Shown here piece by piece: positions 8,811 through 17,235 of a stretch of 64,000 nt of DNA (positions within the stretch are counted from its first letter, which is position 1; every line of letters begins with the position of its first letter). The stretch lies in contig PWFQ01000065.1 of the NCBI GenBank assembly GCA_003554105.1, positions 1-64,000 of the forward strand, written 5' to 3'. Origin of the DNA: Clostridiaceae bacterium. GTDB lineage: Bacteria > Bacillota > Clostridia > Peptostreptococcales > T1SED10-28. Made by a program: the position numbers and the translations under genes. The notes under the pieces are model-generated. The model saw only the letters and a program-made list of their open reading frames with translations, was not told the origin of the DNA and did not search any database.

Positions 8811-10367
8811 ATGGAGAGTAAATTAAATTTGGACACGACAATGATTGAAGAAGCACGTAAAGCAGCCAGGTCAATTGCTGAGGATGTTCAATACTTCATT
8901 GATGAACACACAACCGTCACAGTTGAAAGAACCGTTGCAAGGCTATTGGGAATCGATGGAACCGATGATACGGACAACCCTTTGCCCAATATCGTTGTAG
9001 ACAATATTAAACATGGGGGAGGACTTGGCAAAGGAGCAGCATTTTGGATCGGAAATGCTATGGTTTCTTTAAAGGTAGGTCCGCAGGAAATCGCAGAGGG
9101 AATTGCCAAAGGAGAAATCGATTTAATGAAAATTCCAGTTGAAAAAGATAAGGAAATCCAAAGTGCAATCATGGAAGTTGCAGAGAAGATGGTAAAGCGT
9201 ATAAAGAAAAATCGAGAGCGTAGAGACCATGATAAAGAACTTATCGGAGATGGAGATAAACCCTACCTTTACGTCATCGTAGCTACCGGAAATATCTATG
9301 AAGATGCTATGCAGGCAAAATCTGCAGCACGGCAAGGTGCGGATATTATCGCTGTCATCAGAAGCACAGCCCAGAGCCTCTTGGATTATGTCCCTTACGG
9401 ACCAACAACTGAAGGATTCGGAGGGACTTATGCGACGCAGGAAAATTTTAGAATTATGCGGGAGGCTCTTGATGAAGTAGGGGAGGAAGTCGGAAAGTAT
9501 ATCCACTTATGTAATTACTGTTCAGGACTTTGTATGCCTGAAATTGCAGCAATGGGAGCTATTGAACGACTGGATGTAATGTTGAATGATGCACTGTATG
9601 GGATATTATTCAGAGATATTAATATGCAAAGAACTCTTGTAGATCAATTTTTCTCGCGGATTATTAACGGTTATGCGGGGATTATGATTAATACCGGGGA
9701 GGATAACTACCTTACCACCGCAGATGCAGTTGAAGAAGCGCATACAGTTTTGGCATCACAGTTTATTAATGAACAGTTTGCTTTAAAAGCCGGAATTCCA
9801 GAGGAGCAGATGGGCTTAGGGCATGCCTTTGAAATGAAACCGGATTTAGAGAATGGGTTTTTGTGGGAGCTTGCACAGGCTCAAATGGCAAGAGAAATTT
9901 TCCCTAAAGCCCCATTAAAATATATGCCTCCTACAAAGTTTAAGACTGGAGATATCTTTAAAGGTCATATCCAGGATGCCATGTTTAATATGATTTCCAT
10001 CTGGACAAACCAAGGTGTGCAATTGTTGGGAATGATGACGGAGGCTATTCACACTCCTCATATTCAAGATCGAGCTTTAGCAATTGAAAACGCTAAATAC
10101 ATTTTTAATAATTGTAAAGATCTGGGCTCGGAAATCTCTTTTAAAGAAGGAGGAATTATCCAAGGACGGGCGAAAGAAGTTCTTTCAAAAGCACATGATC
10201 TTTTAGAAGAGATCCAGAGAAACGGAATTTTCAAGACCATAGAGGAGGGAAAATTCGGAGGAGTGAAGCGTTCGAGAACCGGAGGAAAAGGATTGGATGG
10301 AGTTGCGAAGAAAGATTCGGGATATTACAATCCTTTTATAGATTTAATGCTAAAAGGTGGTGAATAA
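8811..10367 (+). CDS. kamD: Lysine 5,6-aminomutase alpha subunit
   Basis: Large subunit of the adenosylcobalamin- and PLP-dependent enzyme that moves the terminal amino group of beta-lysine from C6 to C5, giving 3,5-diaminohexanoate. The 518-residue length matches the family. The subunit forms the TIM-barrel that binds substrate and PLP phosphate; the Rossmann domain carrying B12 is in KamE. The ATG has AAAGGAGG upstream. The stop codon is one base before the kamE ATG, and the kamE ribosome site lies inside the end of kamD, so the two subunits are probably made in coupled fashion. Confidence 0.96.
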   Translation: MESKLNLDTTMIEEARKAARSIAEDVQYFIDEHTTVTVERTVARLLGIDGTDDTDNPLPNIVVDNIKHGGGLGKGAAFWIGNAMVSLKVGPQEIAEGIAKGEIDLMKIPVEKDKEIQSAIMEVAEKMVKRIKKNRERRDHDKELIGDGDKPYLYVIVATGNIYEDAMQAKSAARQGADIIAVIRSTAQSLLDYVPYGPTTEGFGGTYATQENFRIMREALDEVGEEVGKYIHLCNYCSGLCMPEIAAMGAIERLDVMLNDALYGILFRDINMQRTLVDQFFSRIINGYAGIMINTGEDNYLTTADAVEEAHTVLASQFINEQFALKAGIPEEQMGLGHAFEMKPDLENGFLWELAQAQMAREIFPKAPLKYMPPTKFKTGDIFKGHIQDAMFNMISIWTNQGVQLLGMMTEAIHTPHIQDRALAIENAKYIFNNCKDLGSEISFKEGGIIQGRAKEVLSKAHDLLEEIQRNGIFKTIEEGKFGGVKRSRTGGKGLDGVAKKDSGYYNPFIDLMLKGGE

Positions 10368-10368
10368 G

Positions 10369-11124
10369 ATGGCAATCGAAAAAGTGGATCTTACAAAGTT
10401 GAAACCCTATGGAGATACTCTTAATGATGGTATGACACAGGTAAGTTTTACACTGCCGGTATCAGCAAGTGAAGAGGCCAAGGAAGCGGCCAGACGATTA
10501 GCGATGAAGATGGGGCTTGAAGATCCCAGTGTTGTTGTGATGAAAGATATGGGACCCGGTTTTGCTTTCTTTGTTATCTATGGAAGCTGCAAAGAGACTG
10601 TAGATTTCACATCAATTGAAGTGCCTAAGGTGGAAGTGGAAACCATGTCGAAAAAAGAAGTGGAAGCTTTTATCGAAGAAAACATTAAAAGAACAGTAAC
10701 AATTATTGGAGCCTGTACCGGATCTGATGCCCATACGGTAGGAATTGATGCTATTATGAACATGAAAGGGTATGATGGCCATTATGGGTTAGAAAGATAC
10801 AAAGGGATGGAAGCCTATAACATGGGATCACAAGTAGCAAACGAGGATTTGGTGGCAAAAGCTATAGAGATGAACGCAGATGCACTTTTGGTTTCTCAGG
10901 TCGTTACGCAAAAAGATGTCCATATTCCCAACCTTACTGAACTTATTGAGCTCCTTGAAGCGGAAGGGTTGAGAAATAAAATGGTCGTAGTATGTGGAGG
11001 TCCCCGAATTAACCATGAGCTTGCAAAGGAATTAGGTTATGATGCAGGATTCGGCACCGGATCTTATGCTGAGGATGTAGCTTCATTTGTCGTTGACGAA
11101 CTGGTAAAAAGAAAACTGGTATAA
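10369..11124 (+). CDS. kamE: Lysine 5,6-aminomutase beta subunit (B12-binding)
   Basis: Small subunit of lysine 5,6-aminomutase, 251 residues. It carries the base-off/His-on B12 motif DAHTVG (Asp120, His122, Gly125). Lys133 in NMKGY lies 11 residues after that His, the same distance as His133 to Lys144 in the Acetoanaerobium sticklandii enzyme, so Lys133 should form the PLP Schiff base. The ATG at 10369 was chosen because AGGTGGTG lies about 7 bases upstream; in-frame GTGs at 10357 and 10360 overlap that site. It is the last gene of the operon and is followed at once by a terminator. Confidence 0.96.
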   Translation: MAIEKVDLTKLKPYGDTLNDGMTQVSFTLPVSASEEAKEAARRLAMKMGLEDPSVVVMKDMGPGFAFFVIYGSCKETVDFTSIEVPKVEVETMSKKEVEAFIEENIKRTVTIIGACTGSDAHTVGIDAIMNMKGYDGHYGLERYKGMEAYNMGSQVANEDLVAKAIEMNADALLVSQVVTQKDVHIPNLTELIELLEAEGLRNKMVVVCGGPRINHELAKELGYDAGFGTGSYAEDVASFVVDELVKRKLV

Positions 11125-11125
11125 A

Positions 11126-11150
11126 AAAAGCCCTCGATGAGGGCTTTTGA
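11126..11150. terminator. Bidirectional terminator after kamE
   Basis: Perfect stem AAAAGCCCTC/GAGGGCTTTT with a 3-base loop (11126-11135 with 11139-11148). A-rich on one side and T-rich on the other, it can end both the kam operon and the small convergent gene on the minus strand. Confidence 0.88.
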
Positions 11151-11164
11151 CATTTCGGATAAAA

Positions 11165-11374
11165 TTAGTAACGATGGGTGATCTGATCAATGTGGCATGA
11201 AATACAGGCATTTTCCGCCCGATCCAGTGCATCCTTTTGATACACCTCTTTTTTTATTCGATCTACCCGGCTTTTTTCCTTCTGACTTAGGTAATGACAC
11301 TCTTCCTGACTGATGTCTTCACTGTCTAAATCATGGCAACGGACGAGCTGTTCTTTATCGGTACGGTTTTTCAT
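11165..11374 (-). CDS. Small protein with CxxCH motif, unknown function
   Basis: A 69-residue, highly charged protein without signal peptide or membrane segment. It ends with ACISCHIDQ, a CxxCH motif (Cys57, Cys60, His61), and also has two Cys-His pairs at 13-14 and 26-27. CxxCH is the covalent haem motif of c-type cytochromes, but without an export signal a metal (zinc or iron) site is more likely. It looks real because a full AAGGAGG lies 8 bases before the ATG, a promoter precedes it, and a terminator follows it. It is convergent with the kam operon. No family was recognised. Confidence 0.7.
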   Translation of the reverse strand: MKNRTDKEQLVRCHDLDSEDISQEECHYLSQKEKSRVDRIKKEVYQKDALDRAENACISCHIDQITHRY

Positions 11375-11391
11375 TTTAAAGGCCTCCTTAT

Positions 11392-11420
11392 ATTTTATAA
11401 CTGATAATTGTAAGTGTGAA
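11392..11420 (-). promoter_or_regulatory. Sigma-A-type promoter of the small CxxCH gene
   Basis: On the minus strand, TTCACA (11415-11420) and TAAAAT (11392-11397) are 17 bases apart, ending 18 bases before the ATG. The short leader leaves room for little more than the ribosome site. Confidence 0.5.
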
Positions 11421-11557
11421 TGGGTACAAGTTGTATATACCCAGCAACAAATGGATTACTCGGATAAATGAGAATAATTTTCAAGGAGTTCCTTCTCATC
11501 CGGATGCAATCCTATGTTATACTAATAAAAAAGCCTATTAAGAGAGGAGACTTATAA

Positions 11558-12076
11558 ATGTCTGAAAAAGGTTATGTTCAGGTGTACACCGGAGACGGTA
11601 AAGGGAAAACCACTGCTGCTCTGGGATTAGCTTTAAGAGCTGTATGTGCAGGAAAAAAAGTATTCATGGGGCAATTTGTAAAAGGGATGGATTACAGTGA
11701 ATTAAAAGCGATGAATTATCTGCCCGGATTTCGTATTGAACAGTATGGAAAAGACTGTTTTATTTGCAATAATCCTAAAAAAGAAGATGTGGATATAGCG
11801 AAGAGAGGGTTGAAAAAAATCGCAGGGGTGGTTCAATCAGGAAAATATGATGTTGTGATTATGGATGAAATAAACATCGCCCTTTATTATGGCCTCTTCG
11901 GAATCGATGAAGTCCTGCAAATTATCAAAAGCAAAAAAGAGCATGTAGAAATTATTATTACTGGACGCTATGCCCGGGAGGAAATACTGGAAATAGCGGA
12001 TCTGGTTACTGAAATGAAAGAAATTAAGCATTATTACCAAAAAGGTGTTGAATCCAGAATCGGGATTGAAAAATAG
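11558..12076 (+). CDS. cobO: Cob(I)alamin adenosyltransferase, CobO/BtuR type
   Basis: Transfers the adenosyl group of ATP to cob(I)alamin or corrinoid, making adenosylcobalamin. The 172-residue protein has the family P-loop GDGKGKTTAALG near the N-terminus, and MDEINIALYYGL fits the Walker B region. The ATG follows AGAGGAG. It stands alone next to the kam operon with its own terminator, and it is likely to supply the cofactor for KamDE and for methylmalonyl-CoA mutase at 19.6 kb. No cobalamin riboswitch core was seen upstream. Confidence 0.94.
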   Translation: MSEKGYVQVYTGDGKGKTTAALGLALRAVCAGKKVFMGQFVKGMDYSELKAMNYLPGFRIEQYGKDCFICNNPKKEDVDIAKRGLKKIAGVVQSGKYDVVIMDEINIALYYGLFGIDEVLQIIKSKKEHVEIIITGRYAREEILEIADLVTEMKEIKHYYQKGVESRIGIEK

Positions 12077-12097
12077 ATTTTAGAATTTTGATGAGAG

Positions 12098-12130
12098 AAG
12101 CTGCGGCCTGTCGAAGGACCGCGGCTTTTG
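12098..12130 (+). terminator. Terminator of cobO
   Basis: Nine-pair stem AAGCTGCGG/CCGCGGCTT with one G-T pair (12098-12106 with 12119-12127), followed by TTTTG. Confidence 0.75.
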
Positions 12131-12200
12131 TCGTTTAAAGATTCTAAAAACGGGTAGATAGGTAGACAGTATAGATTCGACACAAAGGAATTGATAAAAA

Positions 12201-13400
12201 ATGAATGAGCTATGGAGACAGGAAGAGAAAAATTGGCAAATCATGAATCATATCGGACTGGATTATTTTTTCTACACCAGAAATGTAGAAGGAAAGTTCA
12301 CTTATATGAGCAGTTCAATAAAAAACCTTTTGGGATTTTCCAGTCAGGAGTTTATTGAGTTTAATGATCGTATACTATCCAATCACCCTATGAACAAGAA
12401 AGCGTTTCTCTGTCAATACAAAAAAAAGACGAATGAAAACCCGGGAGAGGGAAAAAGAACATTCCTGATTGAAGTTTATGATAAAAACGGAAACCTCGTA
12501 ACCTTGGAATGCACCGAATATCCTGAAATCAACGAGAACAAAGAAATCGAAGAATACAGGGGTATGGGTTTCGAAGTGACTGAGAAAATTAGGCAGGATG
12601 AGAGACTGATTCGAGCGCAAGTTGAGCTGGAAAGCATGAACAGAGAACTGCAACGAGCAATCAAGGCAACGAACCGCTTGGCAACTCAAGCTCAACTGGC
12701 CAACGACATGAAAACCCAGTTTTTGCTCAACATGAACCATGAAATCAAAACGCCAATGAATGGAATTATGGGTTTCCTTTACCTGCTGAGAGAGACGGAG
12801 TTAAAAGATGAACAGATTGAGTATGTGAAAGAAATCGAGCGGTCAAGCCTGGAACTTCTCGGACTTATCGAAGGAATAATCGAGCTGTCTCAAATTGAAA
12901 CAAAGAATATGAAAATAAAGCATCAGCGCTTCAATTTATATTCTCTGATCAATGAACTGTCAGGCAGTTATCAGTCCGTATTTCAAGAAAAACAGATTCA
13001 TTTTGCGGTGGAAATGGATCGAAGTACAAATTGGAGTCTCATAGGTGATAATGAAAAAATGAAAAGAATTTTAAAAAACCTATTGTGTAATAGCATAAAA
13101 TTCACGGACGATGGGGAAATTAAGGTAATGGTAAAGAAACGGAGAGAAAACGGTCGGAAAGTGGAAATCGAGTTTGTGATTTCTGATACCGGAGCAGGAA
13201 TTCCTCAAGAAATGCTTTATCGGATATTCAAGCCCTTCGTTCAACTGGATGGTTCAACGAGGCGAAAACATGCGGGAACCGGCCTGGGATTGGCAATTAC
13301 AAAAAGCATTGTCGAGCTAATGAATGGGAAAATATGGGTTAACTCCCAACTTGGCAAAGGGTCATCGTTTCATATACTATTAAAATTTGACAAGGCATAA
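12201..13400 (+). CDS. PAS domain sensor histidine kinase (orphan)
   Basis: 399-residue soluble kinase. A PAS domain (about 8-130, with MSSSIKNLLGFSSQEF) is followed by a helical linker, the H-box NMNHEIKTPMNGIMGF (phospho-accepting His about residue 181) and an HATPase domain with N-box NLLCNSIKF, G1 DTGAGIP and G2 GTGLGLAI. There are no membrane segments, so the signal is intracellular or redox. No response regulator gene is adjacent. It lies 11 bases before the M20 amidohydrolase gene and may be co-transcribed with it. Confidence 0.92.
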   Translation: MNELWRQEEKNWQIMNHIGLDYFFYTRNVEGKFTYMSSSIKNLLGFSSQEFIEFNDRILSNHPMNKKAFLCQYKKKTNENPGEGKRTFLIEVYDKNGNLVTLECTEYPEINENKEIEEYRGMGFEVTEKIRQDERLIRAQVELESMNRELQRAIKATNRLATQAQLANDMKTQFLLNMNHEIKTPMNGIMGFLYLLRETELKDEQIEYVKEIERSSLELLGLIEGIIELSQIETKNMKIKHQRFNLYSLINELSGSYQSVFQEKQIHFAVEMDRSTNWSLIGDNEKMKRILKNLLCNSIKFTDDGEIKVMVKKRRENGRKVEIEFVISDTGAGIPQEMLYRIFKPFVQLDGSTRRKHAGTGLGLAITKSIVELMNGKIWVNSQLGKGSSFHILLKFDKA

Positions 13401-13411
13401 GGAAAGAAAGG

Positions 13412-14605
13412 ATGAGTCCGATTATGAGAGATTGGCTTGAAAAAGGAAAAGTATTCCAAGAAAAACTGGTTGTTATACGGCGGGATTTCCACCAACACCC
13501 GGAAATCGGTTTTGAAGAAAAAAGAACTCGAAAGAGGCTTATTGAGCACCTTGAAGCGATCGGGCTTATAGTTCAAGCTCCTATGGCAAGAACTGGCGTG
13601 GTCGCACTGCTTGAGGGTGATAAACCCGGAAAAACAATTGCTATTCGTGCTGATATGGATGCATTGCCGATGGAGGAGCTTGCAAAGCATCCCTACCAAT
13701 CACAAAGTCCCGGAAGAATGCATGCCTGTGGACATGATGCACATATGACCTATGTATTAGGTGCTGCAATGATTCTGAAAGAGCTGAAAAGTGAACTGTG
13801 TGGAAATGTGAAATTTATATTCCAACCTGCGGAAGAGACAACCGGAGGTGCAAAACCAATGATTGATGAAGGAGTCCTGGAAAATCCAAAAGTAGATGCA
13901 ATTCTGGGTGGTCATGTCTGGCCAGACGTTCCTTCAGGGAACATAGAAGTTGTTAAAGGGCCGGTAATGGCTTCAACGGGTCAAATCAACATCGAATTAC
14001 AAGGAAAAGGCGGTCACGCTGCAAGTCCACACGAAAATTCGGACCCGATTCAAATGGCCACAGAAATCCTTCAAAAGTTACAAAACTTTGTAAGCCGGGG
14101 AGTCGACCCCTTGGAGAATCTTGTCATTTCAATTTGTTCATTTCATTCCGGCGAGACATTCAATATCATGCCGGAAAAGGCGGTTCTTAAAGGAACGGTA
14201 AGAACCTTGAATAACGAGCTCCGGTTAGGTCTTGAAGAGAAGATGCATAAACTCATCAAAAGTGTTACTGATTATCACGGGGGAAGCTATCAGTTTGAAT
14301 TGCAGCACCTTTATCCTGCAACAGTCAATGATCCTGAGTTTACAGATTTTGCAAAAACTTCAATCAGAGATCTCATAGGAGAGGATCATGTGCAGGTTGG
14401 TACTAAGCCCTCTATGGCAGGAGAAGACTTTGCTTTTTATCTTGAAAAAATTCCGGGGACATTCTTGAGAATCGGAAACTACAGCAAGGAAAAAGGGTTG
14501 ATTTACAATCTACACAACCCTTACTTTGATATTGATGAGGAGCAGTTGGGCAAAATCGCATCGATATATGCCAAGGTTGCTTACGATTTCTTAAATCACC
14601 AATAA
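13412..14605 (+). CDS. M20 family metal-dependent amidohydrolase
   Basis: 397-residue zinc/manganese amidohydrolase, probably acting on N-acyl amino acids, hippurate-like compounds or short peptides in the cytoplasm. Metal-site stretches are visible: MHACGHDAHM (His ligand region), PAEETTGGAKPM (catalytic Glu) and GGHVWPD. The dimerisation domain fills the middle. An in-frame ATG at 13424 is better spaced from AAAGGA than the one at 13412, so the start may be four codons later. It precedes a DUF1028 gene by 49 bases; the two may form one peptide or amino-acid salvage unit. The substrate cannot be told from sequence. Confidence 0.92.
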   Translation: MSPIMRDWLEKGKVFQEKLVVIRRDFHQHPEIGFEEKRTRKRLIEHLEAIGLIVQAPMARTGVVALLEGDKPGKTIAIRADMDALPMEELAKHPYQSQSPGRMHACGHDAHMTYVLGAAMILKELKSELCGNVKFIFQPAEETTGGAKPMIDEGVLENPKVDAILGGHVWPDVPSGNIEVVKGPVMASTGQINIELQGKGGHAASPHENSDPIQMATEILQKLQNFVSRGVDPLENLVISICSFHSGETFNIMPEKAVLKGTVRTLNNELRLGLEEKMHKLIKSVTDYHGGSYQFELQHLYPATVNDPEFTDFAKTSIRDLIGEDHVQVGTKPSMAGEDFAFYLEKIPGTFLRIGNYSKEKGLIYNLHNPYFDIDEEQLGKIASIYAKVAYDFLNHQ

Positions 14606-14654
14606 AAAGACCAGCTATAAAAAGTCAACCCTAAACAATTAAGGAGGAGTATTA

Positions 14655-15533
14655 ATGTCCACTGCAGGAAGTACTTATTCTATTGTCGGCTATGATCCTG
14701 AAAGAAAAGAATGGGGAATTGCAGTACAGTCAAAATTTCTAGCGGTGGGTGCTTTGGTTCCCTGGGTGAGAGAAGGAGTTGGAGCAGTTGCAACTCAGTC
14801 AATGACGAACACGAATTTCGGCACGGTGGGAGTACGCTTGTTGGAAGAGGGAAAAACTCTGGAAGAAGAATATAATCTGCTGATGGAAAGCGATGAAGGG
14901 ATTGAGCTTCGTCAGTTTGCGATTATGGATCATCAAGGGAATGTGATGGCGCACACAGGAAAAGGCTGCGTACCTTACGCGGGGCACCGATTGGGAAAAA
15001 ATTACGCATGTCAAGGGAATATGCTTCTGGGAGATGTCGTAATCACTAAGATGGCCGAAGCTTTTGAAAACCACAGGGGTGATCTTTCGCAGGGACTATT
15101 TGAAGCCTTGGAAGCAGGGCAACAAGCTGGAGGAGATCGCAGAGGAAGACAGGCTGCAGCAATTCTTGTAAAGAGTTTAAGGGGACACAATCTGGGATTT
15201 GGAAACACGAAGATGGATTTGCGAGTAGATGATCATCTGGATCCAATTGGAGAGTTAAAGCGATTGATTGGACGTCATCGGGTAATCTTCTCTGAAAATT
15301 TCAGAGATCGATGGATCCCTTTTGAGGGGGAGGTAAAGGAAGAAGTCCAGCACATGATGATTTTCGGAGAAATTATCAAAAATTCACTTGCAACAGGAGA
15401 CACACTGGAGAAAGCAATAAGATCCTTCGCAAAAGGCTTGGGGATGAGTGGTAAGGAAGTATTTCGAGAAGGTTGGATTTCAGGGGAAGTCATCGATCGA
15501 ATTACAAAGGTCTACTATCAGAAAAATCACTAG
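14655..15533 (+). CDS. DUF1028 family protein (Ntn-hydrolase-like)
   Basis: 292-residue cytoplasmic protein of the DUF1028 family, whose fold resembles Ntn hydrolases; the biochemical role is not established. Visible family features are the N-terminal STYSIVGYDPERKEWGIAVQ, the glycine-rich GVGAVATQSMTN and the GRQAAAILV segment. The ATG has AAGGAGGAG upstream. It follows the M20 amidohydrolase and ends in a terminator, consistent with a two-gene unit for amide or peptide breakdown. Confidence 0.9.
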   Translation: MSTAGSTYSIVGYDPERKEWGIAVQSKFLAVGALVPWVREGVGAVATQSMTNTNFGTVGVRLLEEGKTLEEEYNLLMESDEGIELRQFAIMDHQGNVMAHTGKGCVPYAGHRLGKNYACQGNMLLGDVVITKMAEAFENHRGDLSQGLFEALEAGQQAGGDRRGRQAAAILVKSLRGHNLGFGNTKMDLRVDDHLDPIGELKRLIGRHRVIFSENFRDRWIPFEGEVKEEVQHMMIFGEIIKNSLATGDTLEKAIRSFAKGLGMSGKEVFREGWISGEVIDRITKVYYQKNH

Positions 15534-15558
15534 GAGGTCTAAGAGACCTCCTTTTTGT
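15532..15558 (+). terminator. Terminator after DUF1028 gene
   Basis: Perfect nine-pair stem AGGAGGTCT/AGACCTCCT (15532-15540 with 15544-15552), 3-base loop, followed by TTTTTG. It begins at the stop codon of the preceding gene. Confidence 0.85.
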
Positions 15559-15723
15559 TTCTTAAACGAATGGTTATATTTTTGCCATGCTTCATTAAAG
15601 TTGAACAAAGATCAAAAGAATGTAGCGGTAATTCGATGAGGACTTATCGTTTAAAGCAAGTGTGTTTATAAAAACGACAGTGTGGTATGATAATGAAAAG
15701 AAGCTTTAAAGGAGATGGATTTT

Positions 15724-17127
15724 ATGGATGTAATTTCCACAAAAGTTGAAAGGGTCGTTCATGAGACGATAAATAGACATTCTCTTGTGCAAAAGGGAGA
15801 TCGCATCATCGTTGGATTGTCAGGAGGACCGGATTCAGTCTGCTTACTCCATGTCTTAAAATCAGAAGAATCGGAATGGGGGATTAAGGTCTATGCAGCT
15901 CATTTAAATCATAATCTTCGAGGTCTTAAAGCTGAGGAAGACGCCAACTACGTTGTGGATTTGTGTAAAAAAATGGGGGTAAAATGTTTTTTGAAGAATG
16001 ACGATATTGAAGCCTATGCAAAAGCAAATAAGCTTAGCACTGAAGAAGCGGGACGAATAAAGCGGTTTCATTTTTTTGAGGAAGTCCAGAATAAAATCGG
16101 TGGAGACAAAATCGCATTGGGTCATCATAAAGATGATCAAGCGGAAACCATTCTGATGAGGATAATACGGGGAAGTGGATTGGACGGTCTAGTTGCAATG
16201 GACTACCGAAGAGAGAAATACATACGACCACTGCTGGATCTGACGAAAGAGGAGATTGAGAACTATTGCAAACAAAAAAATCTTAAACCCCGGCTTGACG
16301 CTACAAACTATGAAACGGATTATTTCAGGAATCAGGTTCGAATTGATTTAATCCCCTACCTGAAAGAACGGTATAACCCTAGAATCATTGATGCGCTAAT
16401 AAAATTAAGGAGCGTAATAAAGGATGATTACGACCTCTTAAGCCAAATGACTGAGGAGCACTATTCGACAATGGTTATAAAGGAGTCCGGGAAGCGTTCG
16501 TTCCCAATAAAAAAAATAACGCAAGTGCACCCTGCTTTAAGAGCAAGGCTTATAAGAAGAGGGATTCAAGACCTGGTGGATGCAGGTCAGGGATTGGATT
16601 TTGATCAGATAAGGCAGATCGATCACTTGATTTCTGTAAAAAGACCAGGAAAAAAAACAAGTCTTTCTTTGGGGTTGGAAGCGATGATTTCATATCGGGA
16701 AGTTCATATATATAAGAAGGAACAGGAGGAGAAGTTAGAATTCTATTATCCTGTGCAAATTCAACAAAAAACGGATATTCATGAACTGAATTTGAGTGTT
16801 GAAGTCAGGATTGTATGCAATGGAAAGGAACTCCCCTTTTCGCAAAACTCCCTTGAGCAGATTTTTGATTATGAGAAAGTGGAAAAAGAGTTAAATATAA
16901 GAAATCGAAAGGATGGGGATCGATTTACTCCGATGGGGATGAATGGCACGAAAAAGATAAAAGATTTTTTCATTGATTTAAAAATTGATCAGTTGGAACG
17001 AAATCGAATCCCACTTCTTTGCGATGGGGATGAAATCATGTGGGTGGTGGGCTATCGGATCAGTGAAAAATATAAAATTACTCGGGACACGAAAAAAAAG
17101 CTTTTAATCCGAATAACAGAAGGGTAA
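15724..17127 (+). CDS. tilS: tRNA(Ile) lysidine synthase
   Basis: Modifies cytidine 34 of the CAU-anticodon isoleucine tRNA to lysidine using ATP and lysine, an essential step. The 467-residue protein has the PP-loop SGGPDSV near residue 33, the LGHHKDDQAET motif, and the C-terminal TilS domain containing RKDGDRFTPMGM and ISEKYKITRDTKKKLLI. The ATG at 15724 was preferred over 15715, which directly touches the AAAGGAG. It lies upstream of ftsH as in many Firmicutes, but the hypoxanthine phosphoribosyltransferase gene (hpt) that often sits between them is missing. Confidence 0.96.
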   Translation: MDVISTKVERVVHETINRHSLVQKGDRIIVGLSGGPDSVCLLHVLKSEESEWGIKVYAAHLNHNLRGLKAEEDANYVVDLCKKMGVKCFLKNDDIEAYAKANKLSTEEAGRIKRFHFFEEVQNKIGGDKIALGHHKDDQAETILMRIIRGSGLDGLVAMDYRREKYIRPLLDLTKEEIENYCKQKNLKPRLDATNYETDYFRNQVRIDLIPYLKERYNPRIIDALIKLRSVIKDDYDLLSQMTEEHYSTMVIKESGKRSFPIKKITQVHPALRARLIRRGIQDLVDAGQGLDFDQIRQIDHLISVKRPGKKTSLSLGLEAMISYREVHIYKKEQEEKLEFYYPVQIQQKTDIHELNLSVEVRIVCNGKELPFSQNSLEQIFDYEKVEKELNIRNRKDGDRFTPMGMNGTKKIKDFFIDLKIDQLERNRIPLLCDGDEIMWVVGYRISEKYKITRDTKKKLLIRITEG

Positions 17128-17163
17128 AAAGAAACTTAACCCCCTTATTCTGTTGGCATAGAG

Positions 17164-17192
17164 TTGTTTTTCAAAAGGGGTTATGTTAAAAT
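17164..17192 (+). promoter_or_regulatory. Sigma-A-type promoter of ftsH
   Basis: TTGTTT (17164-17169) and TAAAAT (17187-17192) are 17 bases apart, 44 bases before the TTG start of ftsH. Confidence 0.5.
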
Positions 17193-17235
17193 ATTTAAAG
17201 TGCTTAGGAACTGAGGAATGAGAGGAGGAGTTTTG

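Noticed and set aside
11375-11557. Cobalamin riboswitch before cobO
   Set aside because: No B12-box or conserved cobalamin-riboswitch segments could be found; the region is only 183 bases and mostly promoter-like for both directions.
17153-17168. Sigma-54-like TTGGCAT element before ftsH
   Set aside because: The -12 GC is absent at the required 10-base distance, and a housekeeping-type promoter overlaps the site.
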